Origin: Tragulus kanchil
Lineage: Eukaryota; Chordata; Mammalia; Artiodactyla; Tragulidae
Assembly (NCBI GenBank): GCA_022376925.1
Contig: JAIOJX010000004.1
Location: forward strand, 173,939,501 to 174,003,500
Direction of reading: 5' to 3'
DNA: 64,000 nucleotides
In this document: positions 46,438-58,735 of the stretch, piece by piece
Layout of the letters: the number at the start of each line of letters is the position of its first letter
Numbering within the stretch: position 1 is the stretch's first letter
Translations under genes and position numbers: made by a program
The notes under the pieces: model-generated
Seen by the model: only the letters and a program-made list of their open reading frames with translations
Told to the model about the DNA's origin: nothing
The model's database searches: none

Positions 46438-46838
46438 TTTTAAGGCTTTACGGAGATGGAACTCACACTCCACACGCTTCGCCCTTTCTACGTGTGCGCG
46501 ACCATCCCGTCATCTGCCGTGGCGCATCCCCACCCCCAAAGGAGGCTCTGGGCTGCCAGCACTCACTCGCCGTCGACCCCCCACCAGCTCCTGCCAACCA
46601 CAAAACCAGCTCTCGCGGGCCCTGCCCGCTCTGGATGCATCAGGCCAATGGAAGCGCACGGCACGTGACCTTTCGTACCGGGCCGCTCTCACGTATCACG
46701 ACGTCTTCAAGGGGCACCCACGCAGCAGCAGTGCCAGCACCGCGCCCCTCACGGCCAAGCCACAGTCCTCTGCACAGAGGGGCACGTGTCACGGATGCGC
46801 TCGCCGGCCGACGGGCACGTGGGCCGTCACCGCCTCGG
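46438..46838 (-). mobile_element. Old L1 3' relic, duplicated copy
   Basis: It is identical to 45290-45690, inside the right unit of duplication 13. Confidence 0.75.
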
Positions 46839-47457
46839 GCTGCCGGCAGCCACAGTGAACACAGGCAGGCAAGAGTCAGGCGGACACGCGTGCAGCGTCT
46901 CTAGCCCAGCCTTTCCTCAGTACGGTTCCCTTCCATTCGGCAAGGAATACATCATAGACGACAGCCTCGACTGTGAGCATATCCACAGAGAAGCAGGACT
47001 CCCACCGAACAAAATCCCACTTGGCCCAGGCTGCTTAAGGCACTCCTCAAAGTGAAACACATGCCCTGAACTAACTGATCAGACATGTACGTGCCCCATC
47101 GTCCCCCAGTGGAGCAAAGCCAACACCACCATCTCATCAGTCCCGGTGACCCCCTGGACACGGGCAGGGACGGGTCCTCGCGGAGATACACCCAAGGAAG
47201 CAGACCCAGGCGCGAGCGTCCTCCGTCTCCCTCCGATCCAGGGCCACCCGCAACACTGGCCACAGCGTGAGTTTCCTGTGAAGCGTATTCTGTTTTCCCT
47301 CGAACTCGGAAATATTACATCAGACACACAATTCCATGAAGAAGAGAAGCAGAAGTAAATTAAAGGGAGGACTGGAGGAAGTGGTGAGCTACCCTGCGGC
47401 ATCCTGGTTTTGGTGAAGCCACTCCCGCAAGGCGGGCAGGAGCAAAGCGGCCCCACA

Positions 47458-47494
47458 CCGCGGCCCGGCCCGGCCCGGCCCGGCCCGGCCCCCT
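47458..47494. repeat. (CCCGG)n pentanucleotide repeat
   Basis: Six near-perfect CGGCC/CCCGG units are present. The position is about 400 nt left of the CpG-rich block 47850-48200. Confidence 0.95.
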
Positions 47495-47849
47495 TCTTCA
47501 GGGGCCGAGCCTCAGCTGGGGGGCTGGGAGCTGGACCTCCCTGCCAGCCGCCTGCCCCGTCCCTCTTCAGGGGCCAAGCACCCAGCGGGAAGGAGACAAC
47601 TGAACACAACGTCAGAGCCAAGAAGCCATGCTACCTCCGCTCAGCGGCCATCCGTGAGCACCCTTCCTGGGCGAGGCCACGGGGCTCATCGCCCCGCCCT
47701 CCTTGCTCCAGGAGGCCAGGTCCAGCCAGGGGATGCGGCAGAGAGAGGTGAAGAGTGAGCACCAGCCATCACAAAGTCTGACCCGAGGGGTCACAAGGCC
47801 CCAGGGATGGAGGAAACACACTCAAGGAAACGGCTGAACAGAAGGTGGG

Positions 47850-48200
47850 GCCGGGGGCGGGGGCAGGCGGGCTTTGCATCCAGGGTGGCGAGATCGCAGC
47901 CTGGGAGGAGTGGTCCACGGCCACTGCGGGGACCCGGCAGGGAGGCCGGGGCGGCCGGAGCCCCCGCAGGCCGAGCTGCCGCCCCGACAGCCTCCACGCT
48001 GGGCCCGAGTCACGACCCAGCCCCGCCGCGCGGCCACGGCCGAGGCGCACCGTTCCTCACACCGCGCTTTCCCCCCGAGACCCGAGACCTGGACCGTCAC
48101 CGGCGGCGGCTCTCTGCGGCCGGCCCAGCGCCCGGACCCCTGGTCCACGCCCACAGCCACAGACCCGCGACGCTCGTGTCCACGCGTCCACGGGGCCTGT
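47850..48200. promoter_or_regulatory. CpG-rich block in intron 3
   Basis: About 350 nt has very high GC and many CpG dinucleotides (CCCGCCGCGCGGCCACGGCC near 48020; CACCGGCGGCGGCT near 48100). It may be an intragenic CpG island or a GC-biased stretch. No first exon or TATA box is evident. Confidence 0.35.
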
Positions 48201-48449
48201 TCTGGCCACTCGAGGAGAATGCACTGGTTTGTAAGTTTTTTGTAAAGTGTGTAATTTAAGCTTAAGACATAACAGTGTACGCAGATAGGCAAGGCTCAGG
48301 GATCCGAACCCCCATTTCCGGGCTTCAGAGCCCTCTTACGGCTCCACTGTGATCAGAGTGACTCCCGGTTCCCCCGGCTCACCCTGCTTCTCACCTGCGA
48401 ACCCACTGACGTCGCACACTTGAGTGTCGCTGACATCACTCTGGAAACC

Positions 48450-48540
48450 CAGCTCCCTCAGTGCTTTTGCTGTGTCACCTGGAGCCAGTCACTTAACCTC
48501 TCTGGGCCCTCAGAGTCTTCATTAAAAAGAAGACCAATCA
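48450..48540 (+). mobile_element. MIR relic
   Basis: GTCACCTGGAGCCAGTCACT, then TAACCTCTCTGGGCCCTCAG, is the MIR core. Confidence 0.8.
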
Positions 48541-48879
48541 GTTCCCACCCCTGTGTGTGCTGTGTGACCCAGCAATTCCCTTTCCAGAAGTTTCTCCCAA
48601 GGTGCTGCCCAGACATTTTCCAATTCAGGAGCAATTCCAAATTTTGTGTAGAAAAAGCCAGGTGCACAAGAGAAAAGAGAAAAAGCCTGCAGGGACGCAC
48701 ATGAAACAACTGCCGCGGCCTGCTGCTTGGTGCTTGTGTCTTCCACGTTGTCAGCACTCTGTATTACTTGGTAATTAGAAACAATAATAATAAATGCTGT
48801 TATAAAAAGTAAGCACTACCCAGATGGCTTCTTTGCTGAAACTGACAAGCAAATGCTGAAACACACACGGTTAAGCCAA

Positions 48880-49155
48880 GAGACCCCGAAAAGCCACGAT
48901 AACCTTGAAAAAGAAGAACACAGTCGGGGAACTCACACTTCCTGATTCCAAACCTTCCTACAAAGCTAGACTATCAAACCGTGACACCGGGGCCCGTGAA
49001 ACAGAAATGCGAGGCCAGCATTAAACCTCACGTTGCAGCCTAGGGACAGCCACGAGGGGCGAAGACAATTCAGTGGGGGGAGGACGGTCTTTTTAACAAA
49101 TGGTGCTGGGACAGCTGGACATCCACACACAGAAGAAGGAAACTGAGCCCTTCCT
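48880..49155 (+). mobile_element. L1 ORF2 relic, left copy
   Basis: GAAAAAGAAGAACACAGTCG, CTCACACTTCCTGATTCCAA and CAAATGGTGCTGGGACAGCT come from the 3' half of L1 ORF2. The frame is broken, and a Bov-tA follows immediately. Confidence 0.9.
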
Positions 49156-49157
49156 TA

Positions 49158-49362
49158 CACCATCCCTCAGCTGTGCCCGACTGTTGGCAACCCCACAGAC
49201 TGCAGCCCGCGAGGCTCCTCTGCCCACGGGGCTCTCCAGGCCAGAGGACTAGAGTGGGCCGCCTTCCCTTCTCCGGGGGGTCTTCCCGACCCAGGGATTG
49301 AACCCGGGTCGCCTGCACGGCAGGTGGATTTTTTACCATCTCAGCCACCAGGGAAGCCCGTG
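49158..49362 (-). mobile_element. Bov-tA SINE, left copy
   Basis: The plus strand shows CAACCCCACAGACTGCAGCC and TCTTCCCGACCCAGGGATTG, ending CAGCCACCAGGGAAGCCC, a complete element in reverse. It sits at the edge of an L1 relic. Confidence 0.94.
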
Positions 49363-49964
49363 TCGAGGACACGATATTGATGATGCCCTCAGCATCATGC
49401 GCGTTGGACCTTCCACAAGCTGGCTTAAGCCAGCATTGAAAATTACTTCCCTGAGTTCTGCCTGAATGATCATCAGGACCTACAGCCCGTCTCCCCCAAA
49501 GCCATGGCAGTTACACTTTAATCGTTTCCAAACACACTGGTTACGGCTTAATGCACGGGCTCCCTGCGGTCGGCAGGCGCATCGCCAGGCATCTCTACAC
49601 AGCGAGGACAGCGTCGTCTTCTGCCCAGAGCCCCTTTTGTGTGCTGTGTGACCCAGCAATTCCCTTTCCAGAAGTTTCTCCCAAGGTGCTGCCCAGACAT
49701 TTTCCAATTCAGGAGCAATTCCAAATTTTGTGTAGAAAAAGCCAGGTGCACAAGAGAAAAGAGAAAAAGCCTGCAGGGACGCACATGAAACAACTGCCGC
49801 GGCCTGCTGCTTGGTGCTTGTGTCTTCCACGTTGTCAGCACTCTGTATTACTTGGTAATTAGAAACAATAATAATAAATGCTGTTATAAAAAGTAAGCAC
49901 TACCCAGATGGCTTCTTTGCTGAAACTGACAAGCAAATGCTGAAACACACACGGTTAAGCCAAG

Positions 49965-50238
49965 AGACCCCGAAAAGCCACGATAACCTTGAAAAAGAAG
50001 AACACAGTCGGGGAACTCACACTTCCTGATTCCAAACCTTCCTACAAAGCTAGACTATCAAACCGTGACACCGGGGCCCGTGAAACAGAAATGCGAGGCC
50101 AGCATTAAACCTCACGTTGCAGCCTAGGGACAGCCACGAGGGGCGAAGACAATTCAGTGGGGGGAGGACGGTCTTTTTAACAAATGGTGCTGGGACAGCT
50201 GGACATCCACACACAGAAGAAGGAAACTGAGCCCTTCC
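49965..50238 (+). mobile_element. L1 ORF2 relic, right copy
   Basis: It duplicates 48880-49155 through duplication 14. Confidence 0.9.
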
Positions 50239-50240
50239 TT

Positions 50241-50446
50241 ACACCATCCCTCAGCTGTGCCCGACTGTTGGCAACCCCACAGACTGCAGCCCGCGAGGCT
50301 CCTCTGCCCACGGGGCTCTCCAGGCCAGAGGACTAGAGTGGGCCGCCCTTCCCTTCTCCGGGGGATCTTCCCGACCCAGGGATTGAACCCGGGTCGCCTG
50401 CACGGCAGGTGGATTTTTTACCATCTCAGCCACCAGGGAAGCCCGT
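50241..50446 (-). mobile_element. Bov-tA SINE, right copy
   Basis: It is a near-identical repeat of 49158-49362; differences are one extra C near 50346 and GGGGGATCTT for GGGGGGTCTT. Confidence 0.94.
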
Positions 50447-53400
50447 GTCGAGGACACGATATTGATGATGCCCTCAGCATCATGCGCGTTGGACCTTCCA
50501 CAAGCTGGCTTAAGCCAGCATTGAAAATTACTTCCCTGAGTTCTGCCTGAATGATCATCAGGACCTACAGCCCGTCTCCCCCAAAGCCATGGCAGTTACA
50601 CTTTAATCGTTTCCAAACACACTGGTTACGGCTTAATGCACGGGCTCCCTGCGGTCGGCAGGCGCATCGCCAGGCATCTCTACACAGCGAGGACAGCGTC
50701 GTCTTCTGCCCAGAGGACCACCTCTGCACAGCTGACATTCGTCTTGGGGCCGGAAGGAAGGAGGAAACCGAACTTAATAACTGGAAGAGTCCTGTCCGAC
50801 CCGCTGGGAGATGAGATGGGGGATCCGCTCCTGGGGAGGAATGCCGACCCCAGGGGCGACACGGCCCTCCAGCCTCAGACCCACGCACCCCGAGCGCGGG
50901 GGCCCCACTCTGGCCACCGACTCGGGAACACGAGAACTGCCATCTCGTCTTTCGAGGGCCGTTCACACTGTAAAGGACCTCGCCTGTAAGCGGCTGTCTT
51001 CCCCGGACAGCATCCACTGTTCACCCCCGAGAGTCGGGCTGCGCCCGGAGGACATGAGCAGAAGGGACGAGCCCCCGCGGAGGAGACAGGAGACGTCCTC
51101 CGGCTCGCAAACCCACAGGACCCTCGCTTCTAAATTCGAGCCACAGACGTGCCCACGAGCCTCCCTGATGTCTCTGCCCTGTTCCCGCCATGTCCCAGGG
51201 CGCAGCACGTGGACGGCAGAGGGCGTGGCATCCGACGTCGCCCTCTCGCGGGGGACGGGCACGGCTGTTCTCCCACTGCGACCTGAGACCTGAATCCAGG
51301 AAGCCAAGCCAGCCCAGCACGCCCACCCCTCACACGGCATCACACTCAAGAGCTGCTCCAAGAGTGTCTCCGTGAATTCCTCATTCTTGAGGCCGGTTCA
51401 GCCAGAGCCAGGTTTGTTCGCTATTGTTTCGTTTTTTTCCACTGGAAGCGGAGAGCAGCTCACAGCGTTTTAAGCAGTGACAGTCCCGAAGCGGGAGGGT
51501 CAGCGAGGCCGAGTCCACAGAGAGCCAGGGCAGGGCCAAGACGAGAGGCTGAGCAGTGCCGGCGGCGGCCAACAGAGAAGAGGCAAGCGGGTGGCCGGGC
51601 CTCCTCTGAAAGGTCCCTCGGGTCCAAGACTAAGATGTGGCCAGCGGTCCAGAGGTCAGCCAGGCCTCGCCCCGGCCTGCTCAGGCCTGCACGTGGCCCA
51701 CGTCCTGCACCGAAAGTAACTGTTTCTGGGCCAAATGCCCACAAAGGTCCCCTGGGAGGCTGCCTGTGCTGAGATCCACTCCGATGTAATCAACCCAAAG
51801 CCTGGATAATCAGAGTCTACAGTGCGAGACGGACATTCTAGAAAGCAGCAGGGATCACACAGGTAAAGTGGACGGAGGCCTGTGTGAACCCCCAGGACTG
51901 GCCACCTGCCCCTCGTTCCCCAGAGAAACTACCTGCTTCAGTACTGGTCTCTTATCCCTCCTCGCAGAGCCTGCCTTCCCAGGATTCAGACCCTGGAGGT
52001 CTGGGCTGGGCCAAAGGCCTACCTGATCCGTGGGCCCCACAAGCTCCCAAGGGGACGGGACCCACGGCTACCTCTAAGGGTGGGGCGGCTTAGCACAGGG
52101 AGGTCCCTGGGGTCGTGGCTCCTCCGGCTGCGCCAGGAGCCCTCGCTGCCTCGGAGGTCTCCCGCGCCACCAGGGCACCTCCCACCGTCCTGGAGGCGGG
52201 AGCCCAGGGGCAGTGTCGCTGGGTTCACACCAAGGCGTCAGGAAGGATGCTTCCTTCTGAGGCTCTGGGGAGCGTCCGTTTCCTGGCCTTTTCCAGGTTC
52301 CAGAGGCGTCCGCCTGCCTCGGCCCACGGCCCTCCTGCATCCTCGCAGCCCGCACCCCGCTTCCGCTGCAGGCTGCCACCATCATCACCCCACCCTCGCC
52401 CCCCTTTCAAGGACACTTGTGATGATACTGACTCACCAGACACCCCAGGGTCACCCCCACCAGGCCCCCACTGAATCACACCTGCCAAGTCCCTTTTCCT
52501 TACACAAGGAGGCCACCGTCACAGGGCTCCAGGGTTAGGACACGGCCATCTTCGGGGCCACGATTCTGCGCACCACAGCTGGATGCCCCAGGAAAGAGCC
52601 CAGGGCCATGCTCACTGCTTCTGCTTGGGGGGGACCACGCCCCCAGACTAGCAAGGGGAGGGGAGAGGGAAGGGAGCAGGCAGGGCTGCCGGCGCCTCTT
52701 CGGGTCCCTGCAGGGCTGGCCCTGGAGGCGGAGATGCTGTGGTCACTCCGTGTGGGCTGCGGAAGGGCATGCAGCTGCCCAGCGCTCGCCTCGTGGACGC
52801 CAAACCTGCCTGCAGTCTCAGGAGGCAACGCAGAGGTGGCGGGGCCGAGCGGACCCCGGGCGGAGCGGAAAGCGGCTCTGGATCCCGCTCGCAGGAGAGC
52901 GGCCTGTTCGCCTCGCAGCCTGGGGGCTCCGCACAGCTCCCGGCCCGCAGCCAGGGCTCGGCAGACGCGGCCTCAGACAGACAGACTCATTCAAGACCAG
53001 ACACTTCGTGGGTTCACGATGCCACCCGGGATGGGGGGAGTCACTTCTCTCTGGGTCCCCGTGTGGATGTGAGGGTGACGCCCGGGCTCCCCGGGACTTG
53101 TCTCAAGGAGCTGACGCTCACAGGCTCTCAGATTCGCTCAAATGTCAAAGAAGGAAAAACCAGAGCGGGCACGTGACGGTTCATTTGAAATGCCAGCTTG
53201 GCGGGGATGGACGCCAAGGCAGCTGATGAAACATTCCTTCTGGGTATGTCGGTTCAGGGGTCTCTGGGGAGAGATGAGCACTTGACTTGGTGGCCTGGGT
53301 AAAGCAGAGGGACGGCGTGGGACGGCAGCACCCTATCCAGGGAGGGCCTGAACTGGACCGAAAGGTGGAAGAGAGCTGGACTCGCCTTCTCTCTGCCTGG

Positions 53401-53543
53401 GGCGTCCACGGCCTGACCTCCCAGGCCCTCGGATCCACGTTTCCGGTCCCCAGTTGGCAGAGGACACATCATGGGATTTCTCAGTGTCTATAATCATGGG
53501 AGCCGATCCTTATAATAAGTCTCTATAGACACAGAGATGCTGC

Positions 53544-53610
53544 AATAGATAGAAAGAGACAAAGAGACAGAGAGAGAGACGGGTAGGTAGAGAGAGAGAG
53601 GCAGAGACGG
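53544..53610. repeat. AG-rich microsatellite
   Basis: GAGACAGAGAGAGAGAC and GTAGAGAGAGAGAGGC runs are present, with a second copy at 54635-54701. It follows an old interspersed repeat tail (CTTATAATAAGTCTC). Confidence 0.9.
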
Positions 53611-53693
53611 GGCCACCTCCTAGGGGCTTGCTTCCTCTGGAGATCCCTGACAAGCACAGGGCAAACCCTTCTGCTACTTAAATATCGCCCACG

Positions 53694-53897
53694 GGAACTT
53701 CCTGGGCGGTCCAGCTGTTGAGAATCTGGCTTCCAGCGCAGGGGACGTGGGGTCGATCCCTGGTCGGGGAACTAAGATCTCACATGCTGTGGAGCGACTA
53801 AGCTCATGCACCACAACCACGGAGCCTGTGTGTGGTCTACAGCCCTGCGTGCCACAACGGAGATCCAGCACAGCCAAATGAGTCAATATTTAAAACG
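53694..53897 (+). mobile_element. CHR-type SINE, left copy
   Basis: GGAACTTCCTGGGCGGTCCA, CCCTGGTCGGGGAACTAAGA and CACAGCCAAATGAGTCAATA identify it. Confidence 0.93.
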
Positions 53898-54783
53898 GGT
53901 ACGTCCCGTGCAGCTTTGGCAGCTGAAATGCAGGGTCACGCTTCCTCATCAGCATCTTCTGTTCAGAATAACAACTGGATCCCGCCGCAGGAGAGCGGCC
54001 TGTTCGCCTCGCAGCCTGGGGCTCCGCACAGCTCCCGCCGCAGCCAGGGCTCGGCAGAGGGCCTCAGACAGACAGACTCATTCAAGACCAGACACTTCGT
54101 GGGTTCACGATGCCACCCGGGATGGGGGGAGTCACTTCTCTCTGGGTCCCCGTGTGGATGTGAGGGTGACGCCCGGGCTCCCCGGGACTTGTCTCAAGGA
54201 GCTGACGCTCACAGGCTCTCAGATTCGCTCAAATGTCAAAGAAGGAAAAACCAGAGCGGGCACGTGACGGTTCATTTGAAATGCCAGCTTGGCGGGGATG
54301 GACGCCAAGGCAGCTGATGAAACATTCCTTCTGGGTATGTCGGTTCAGGGGTCTCTGGGGAGAGATGAGCACTTGACTTGGTGGCCTGGGTAAAGCAGAG
54401 GGACGGCGTGGGACGGCAGCACCCTATCCAGGGAGGGCCTGAACTGGACCGAAAGGTGGAAGAGAGCTGGACTCGCCTTCTCTCTGCCTGGGGCGTCCAC
54501 GGCCTGACCTCCCAGGCCCTCGGATCCACGTTTCCGGTCCCCAGTTGGCAGAGGACACATCATGGGATTTCTCAGTGTCTATAATCATGGGAGCCGATCC
54601 TTATAATAAGTCTCTATAGACACAGAGATGCTGCAATAGATAGAAAGAGACAAAGAGACAGAGAGAGAGACGGGTAGGTAGAGAGAGAGAGGCAGAGACG
54701 GGGCCACCTCCTAGGGGCTTGCTTCCTCTGGAGATCCCTGACAAGCACAGGGCAAACCCTTCTGCTACTTAAATATCGCCCAC

Positions 54784-54987
54784 GGGAACTTCCTGGGCGG
54801 TCCAGCTGTTGAGAATCTGGCTTCCAGCGCAGGGGACGTGGGGTCGATCCCTGGTCGGGGAACTAAGATCTCACATGCTGTGGAGCGACTAAGCTCATGC
54901 ACCACAACCACGGAGCCTGTGTGTGGTCTACAGCCTGCGTGCCACAACGGAGATCCAGCACAGCCAAATGAGTCAATATTTAAAAAC
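54784..54987 (+). mobile_element. CHR-type SINE, right copy
   Basis: It is a duplicate of 53694-53897; the sequence right after it differs from the left copy, consistent with a damaged left-unit end. Confidence 0.93.
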
Positions 54988-55157
54988 GGGTATCGATACC
55001 GCCGTGGACGACGCTTTGGCAGCTGAAATGCAGGGTCACGCTTCCTCATCAGCATCTTCTGTTCAGAATAACAACGCGGTATTCAAGGAGGGGGGAATCT
55101 AACAAACTAGGCAATTTAAGTTGTTCGGCATCAACGTTTTGGGGTGGGCCCTAAAAC

Positions 55158-55295
55158 AGACTGGAGAAGGCAATGGCCAGGGACTCCAGTATTGCGGCCT
55201 GGAAAATCCCACGGACGGAGGAGCCTGGTGGGCGACCGTCCACAAGGTCGCAGAGAGTCGCACACGACTGAGCAACGGAGCACACACACACTAAG
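55158..55295 (+). mobile_element. BovA/Bov-tA 3' fragment
   Basis: CTGGAGAAGGCAATGGCCAG, GGACGGAGGAGCCTGGTGGG and GTCGCACACGACTGAGCAAC, followed by a CA-rich tail. Confidence 0.9.
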
Positions 55296-56183
55296 ACGGA
55301 CATTTCTCCATTTCAGGGTTTTAAAACCTACAACTTGCAAAGCTTCTGTCTGTCCTAAAGAAGCCCTCGTGAAAAGGCAATTGTGCCCCTCGCACTTGGT
55401 CCAGCCCCACCGCAGGGGTTAAGGTGGAGAAACCTCTGAAAAGCCCCCTTTCACGGGGTGTGGGGGGCACCGTCCTGCCGGTGTCCGCAGAGCCTGAGGC
55501 CACAGGGCTGGGCGCCACAGGCTGAGCCGGCTCTCGGAGCCCTTCCCGGCCGGGGTGACCACCGCCAAAGCCCTGCTGTGGTTGAGATCCGAGCAGTCAA
55601 AGTGCAGCCTGCCTGCGCTTGGAGCTGGACTCACGCGACAAAGGAAGCCTCGCCACTCGGCTGCGCTCGCGAGACCCTGAGGGAGGGACAAGTGGCCGCC
55701 ACGGCCCGAAGCAGGACACGCCCAGCGCCAGCGCCCTCCCCGACCCGCGCTGCCCTGGCCTTCAGAAGCCAGGAGGCTGGCCTCCGGCCTCGCCAGTCCC
55801 CCACGTCCAGACGCGGCCGAGTCTGCCCACGGCCCGGGGCAGAGGCACCGGCGTCCGAGGAGGATCCACAGGAGCGGCCGGAGGGGCCTCGTCTGAGCTC
55901 CCTTCTCACCCCAGGCGGGTTCAGCGCCTTGATCGCGTCTGCGAGGCGCTGTGAGTGCTCACTGCAGCTGCTCATGACACGTCTGAAGAGCAGGGCCCGG
56001 GTGTGGCTGGGTCCCGGGCACGGGGGCTAGTGGGCCGTGTGAGAGGCCCCCGGGGCCGCCCCAGGCCGTCCAGCCTCCTCGCCCCCACCTTGACCAGCCC
56101 CCAGCTTCGCTCTTTTGACCCAGAAGAGGCTGAACTCAACGTCTGCCCTCACAGGACACCCTGACCGGGACACGCATCCTCAC

Positions 56184-56254
56184 CTTGACCAGCTCCTTGA
56201 ACCTGGGGTCCTCCCTGGAGGTGGGGTCGATCACCGTGCGCTCCTCGTTCTCCT
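56184..56254 (-). CDS. PARVB: PARVB exon 3 (71 nt)
   Basis: It encodes E-ENEERTVIDPTSREDPRFKELVK (about residues 68-91), leading into the first helix of CH1. The acceptor AG is at 56255-56256 and the donor GTGAGG begins at 56183. The first two bases complete the Glu codon started by the final G of exon 2, and the exon ends in phase 0, matching exon 4. Two Arg residues stand where human has Lys, a conservative change. Confidence 0.96.
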
Positions 56255-57591
56255 CTGTGGGGACGAAGGACAGGCAGGTGAGCATCGCTGGGGACGGCCA
56301 GCTTCCCTTGCATGATGGGGGAGGCTGAGAGCAGAGACCCCCGAGGTCTCCTCAGCGAGCACCTTGCAGCCAAGCACACGGCCCCGGCCGGCGGGCCTGC
56401 CTTCTGGGAAGCCATGGGGCGTCCACCCCGGTCTTTCGGGAGAAGCAGTAGGGTGGTGTGGAGGGGTCCTGCTTTGGATCCACAGAAAAGCCATCACTAA
56501 TAAACCAGGGGAGGAACTGCCAGCCATGCGGCAAGAAAACTGGCTCTGCCTAAGACGGTACGGACAATACTGGTGGGGGGAACTGGAAAGAAAGATGTTC
56601 CACGGCAGAGCGTGTTTATCCACGTTCTGTTTCTGTCGGTCTGGTTTTCCCTCCGCGCCTGGCCCTGACCACTGATGGACACGGGCGCCTGCAAGCGGCA
56701 CAGAGCGGGCGACGAGGTGGTCGTCGGTGGACGGCAGAGGGGGAAGACCTGCAGGCACCAGACATGGCGCAGCGCAGAGCTGACCAGGGGCGCTGAGAGT
56801 CGGGAAGAGGCACGCCTCTGGCCCCGGGACCTGCAGGCAGAGGGGGCCAGGCTCCCAGGGCCCCCACGGCCCCAAGGCCGGGACCCCGTTCACCTCGGGA
56901 GGAGTGACCGGCTTTGAGTGGCAGGGACTCCACGACAGCAAGGGTTAGAGCCCGACAAAGTGGAGGAGCCAGCAGACGGATGCTCGAGAGGAGCGCTCTA
57001 GGTGACCTGCAGGGGTCCACGGGGTCCCTGTGATGTCCCCGCAGAGGCCCTCCGCAGCCTCCCGTCACTCCCGGGTCGAGGCCAGCCTCTCCCTTGTGGC
57101 CCCCGGCCCTCCGCAGCCTCTGTCCCGGCCCTCCCCAGCGCCCTCCGACCTGGCCCTCCAGACCTCACTCGACCTGCAGCAAGCCGCTCAGCGCCACGAC
57201 CACGGGGCCTCGGCGCGTCCGCTCCCATCCACCCCCTCTCCCCTGCTTAACGCCCCGTCACCTGGGCTCTCAGCTCCCGGCGCTGACCGGGCCGGTTCTT
57301 ATCAGGCTCCCAAGGGCTTCAGGGGCCAGCGGACCATTACAGAGCAAAGCGAAGCATACCGAGTCCCAGCCCGGGAGCAGCTGTTTAGGAAAATGGTAAG
57401 ACAGGAGGGCTGGGGCCCAGGGAAAGGAGGATTCAAGGCACAGTGACAAACAACAGCCTGACCGTCGTTTACAGTAAACCTATGTTCTAGCGCTCCTGCG
57501 GCCTAAAGCAGGTCCTCGGCCGGGGCGCTGGGGTCCCCGCACCCCATCCCGAGGCGCTCGCGGCAATGTCTGGAGACAGGCCTGTACTCGG

Positions 57592-57788
57592 TCACTTCTG
57601 TCAGGTCTGACTCTTTGTGACCCAGCCCACCAGGCTCCTCTGACCATGGGATTCTCCAGGACAGAATCCTGGAATGGGCTGCCACGCCCTTCTCCAGGGG
57701 ATCTTCCCGGCCCAGGGGCTGAACCCGCGTCTCCCACGACTCCAGCACGGCAGGCGGGTTCTCTACCACGGAGCCGCCAGGGACGCCC
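57592..57788 (-). mobile_element. Bov-tA SINE, left copy
   Basis: GTCTGACTCTTTGTGACCCA, CCATGGGATTCTCCAGGACA and GGGGATCTTCCCGGCCCAGG on the plus strand are the reverse of Bov-tA. Repeated at 58736-58932. Confidence 0.94.
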
Positions 57789-58419
57789 AGGGCAAAACCG
57801 GGGACACCCGCGGCTGTCTTTGCAAGGGTGCAGAGGGGAGAGGCCACGTGCTCCGGGAGTCCAGCGGGCGGAGACCAGGGATGCCGATCGGCAGCCCACA
57901 GCACACAGGACGGCCCGTGCGTTAGCGAGCGGCGTGCTCGGACGCTGACAGTGGTCTGGTGCCCGAGGTCCGTAGGAGCCGGGCCGGGCGGGAGAGAAGC
58001 CCTGCCCTGAGCCGGGGCAACCTCCAGGCGGAGCGCCTCTCAGGACGCGTGGCGCCGCCGCGCCAGCCCAGCCCCCGGCGGCAGCTCAGCCGCCTGGACG
58101 GCCCGGCCTGTCTTCCCACCAGCTCTCGCTGGCCTGCACTGCGCCAGGAACCACAGCCAGGCATCGGCCGGGACTTCCCTTTGAACCAGGGTCTGGAAAG
58201 AAGTGTTCCAAGACAGCCTTCCAGACCCATCGGATTCCAAAACACGCTTTAAGGAAAGTGACTCCGGGCCAACACCTCATCAGCGCGGCCGGGGACACGG
58301 TCCCGGGGAGGTGGGCGCAGGGCCGGCACCACCTGGCATGTTCCACCCCACGAGCCCCTGGTATGGGGAGGCCCCTCCAGCTTGTGTAGGGTTGGGGGGG
58401 TGTTAACTATTCTTCTCAT

Positions 58420-58520
58420 TTTCTTTTTTTTTTTTTATTTTGAGGGGGCGGGCCACTTCTATTGGTCTTTCATTTCTATTTTCACCCATCTTTGTTCTTT
58501 GGCCCGTGTGGGCCTCCCAT
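58420..58520 (-). mobile_element. CHR-type SINE tail, cut by duplication junction
   Basis: The T-rich tail and GTTCTTTGGCCCGTGTGGGC block are present, but the element stops at 58520 where the right unit of duplication 16 begins. Confidence 0.9.
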
Positions 58521-58735
58521 AGCAGCTGTTTAGGAAAATGGTAAGACAGGAGGGCTGGGGCCCAGGGAAAGGAGGATTCAAGGCACAGTGACAAACAACA
58601 GCCTGACCGTGTTTACAGTAAACCTATGTTCTAGCGCTCCTGCGGCCTAAAGCAGGTCCTCGGCCGGGGCGCTGGGGTCCCCGCACCCCATCCCGAGGCG
58701 CTCGCGGCAATGTCTGGAGACAGGCCTGTACTCGG

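Larger units (their letters stand above)
45072..47348. repeat. Tandem duplication 13 (offset 1,148 nt)
   Basis: Units are 45072-46219 and 46220-47348. The left unit's last 22 nt is unrelated to the right unit. It contains an old L1 fragment in both copies and no exon. Confidence 0.95.
48554..50715. repeat. Tandem duplication 14 (offset about 1,084 nt)
   Basis: Units are 48554-49637 and 49638-50715. Each copy includes an L1 ORF2 relic followed by a minus-strand Bov-tA SINE, with almost no differences between copies. Confidence 0.95.
52878..55075. repeat. Tandem duplication 15 (offset about 1,091-1,097 nt)
   Basis: Units are 52878-53974 and 53975-55075. The first 90 nt of the right unit has several small deletions, and the last 80 nt of the left unit differs from 54985-55015. 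It includes a CHR SINE and an AG-rich microsatellite in each copy. Confidence 0.95.
44832..56183 (-). other. PARVB intron 3 (longest, about 11.4 kb)
   Basis: It contains duplications 13, 14 and 15, old L1 relics, a (CCCGG)n run, a CpG-rich block at 47850-48200, a MIR, Bov-tA and CHR SINEs and a BovA fragment. The stretch 50720-52440 is GC-rich without a clear repeat or gene; 52440-52580 resembles an old repeat of unassigned family. Confidence 0.8.
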
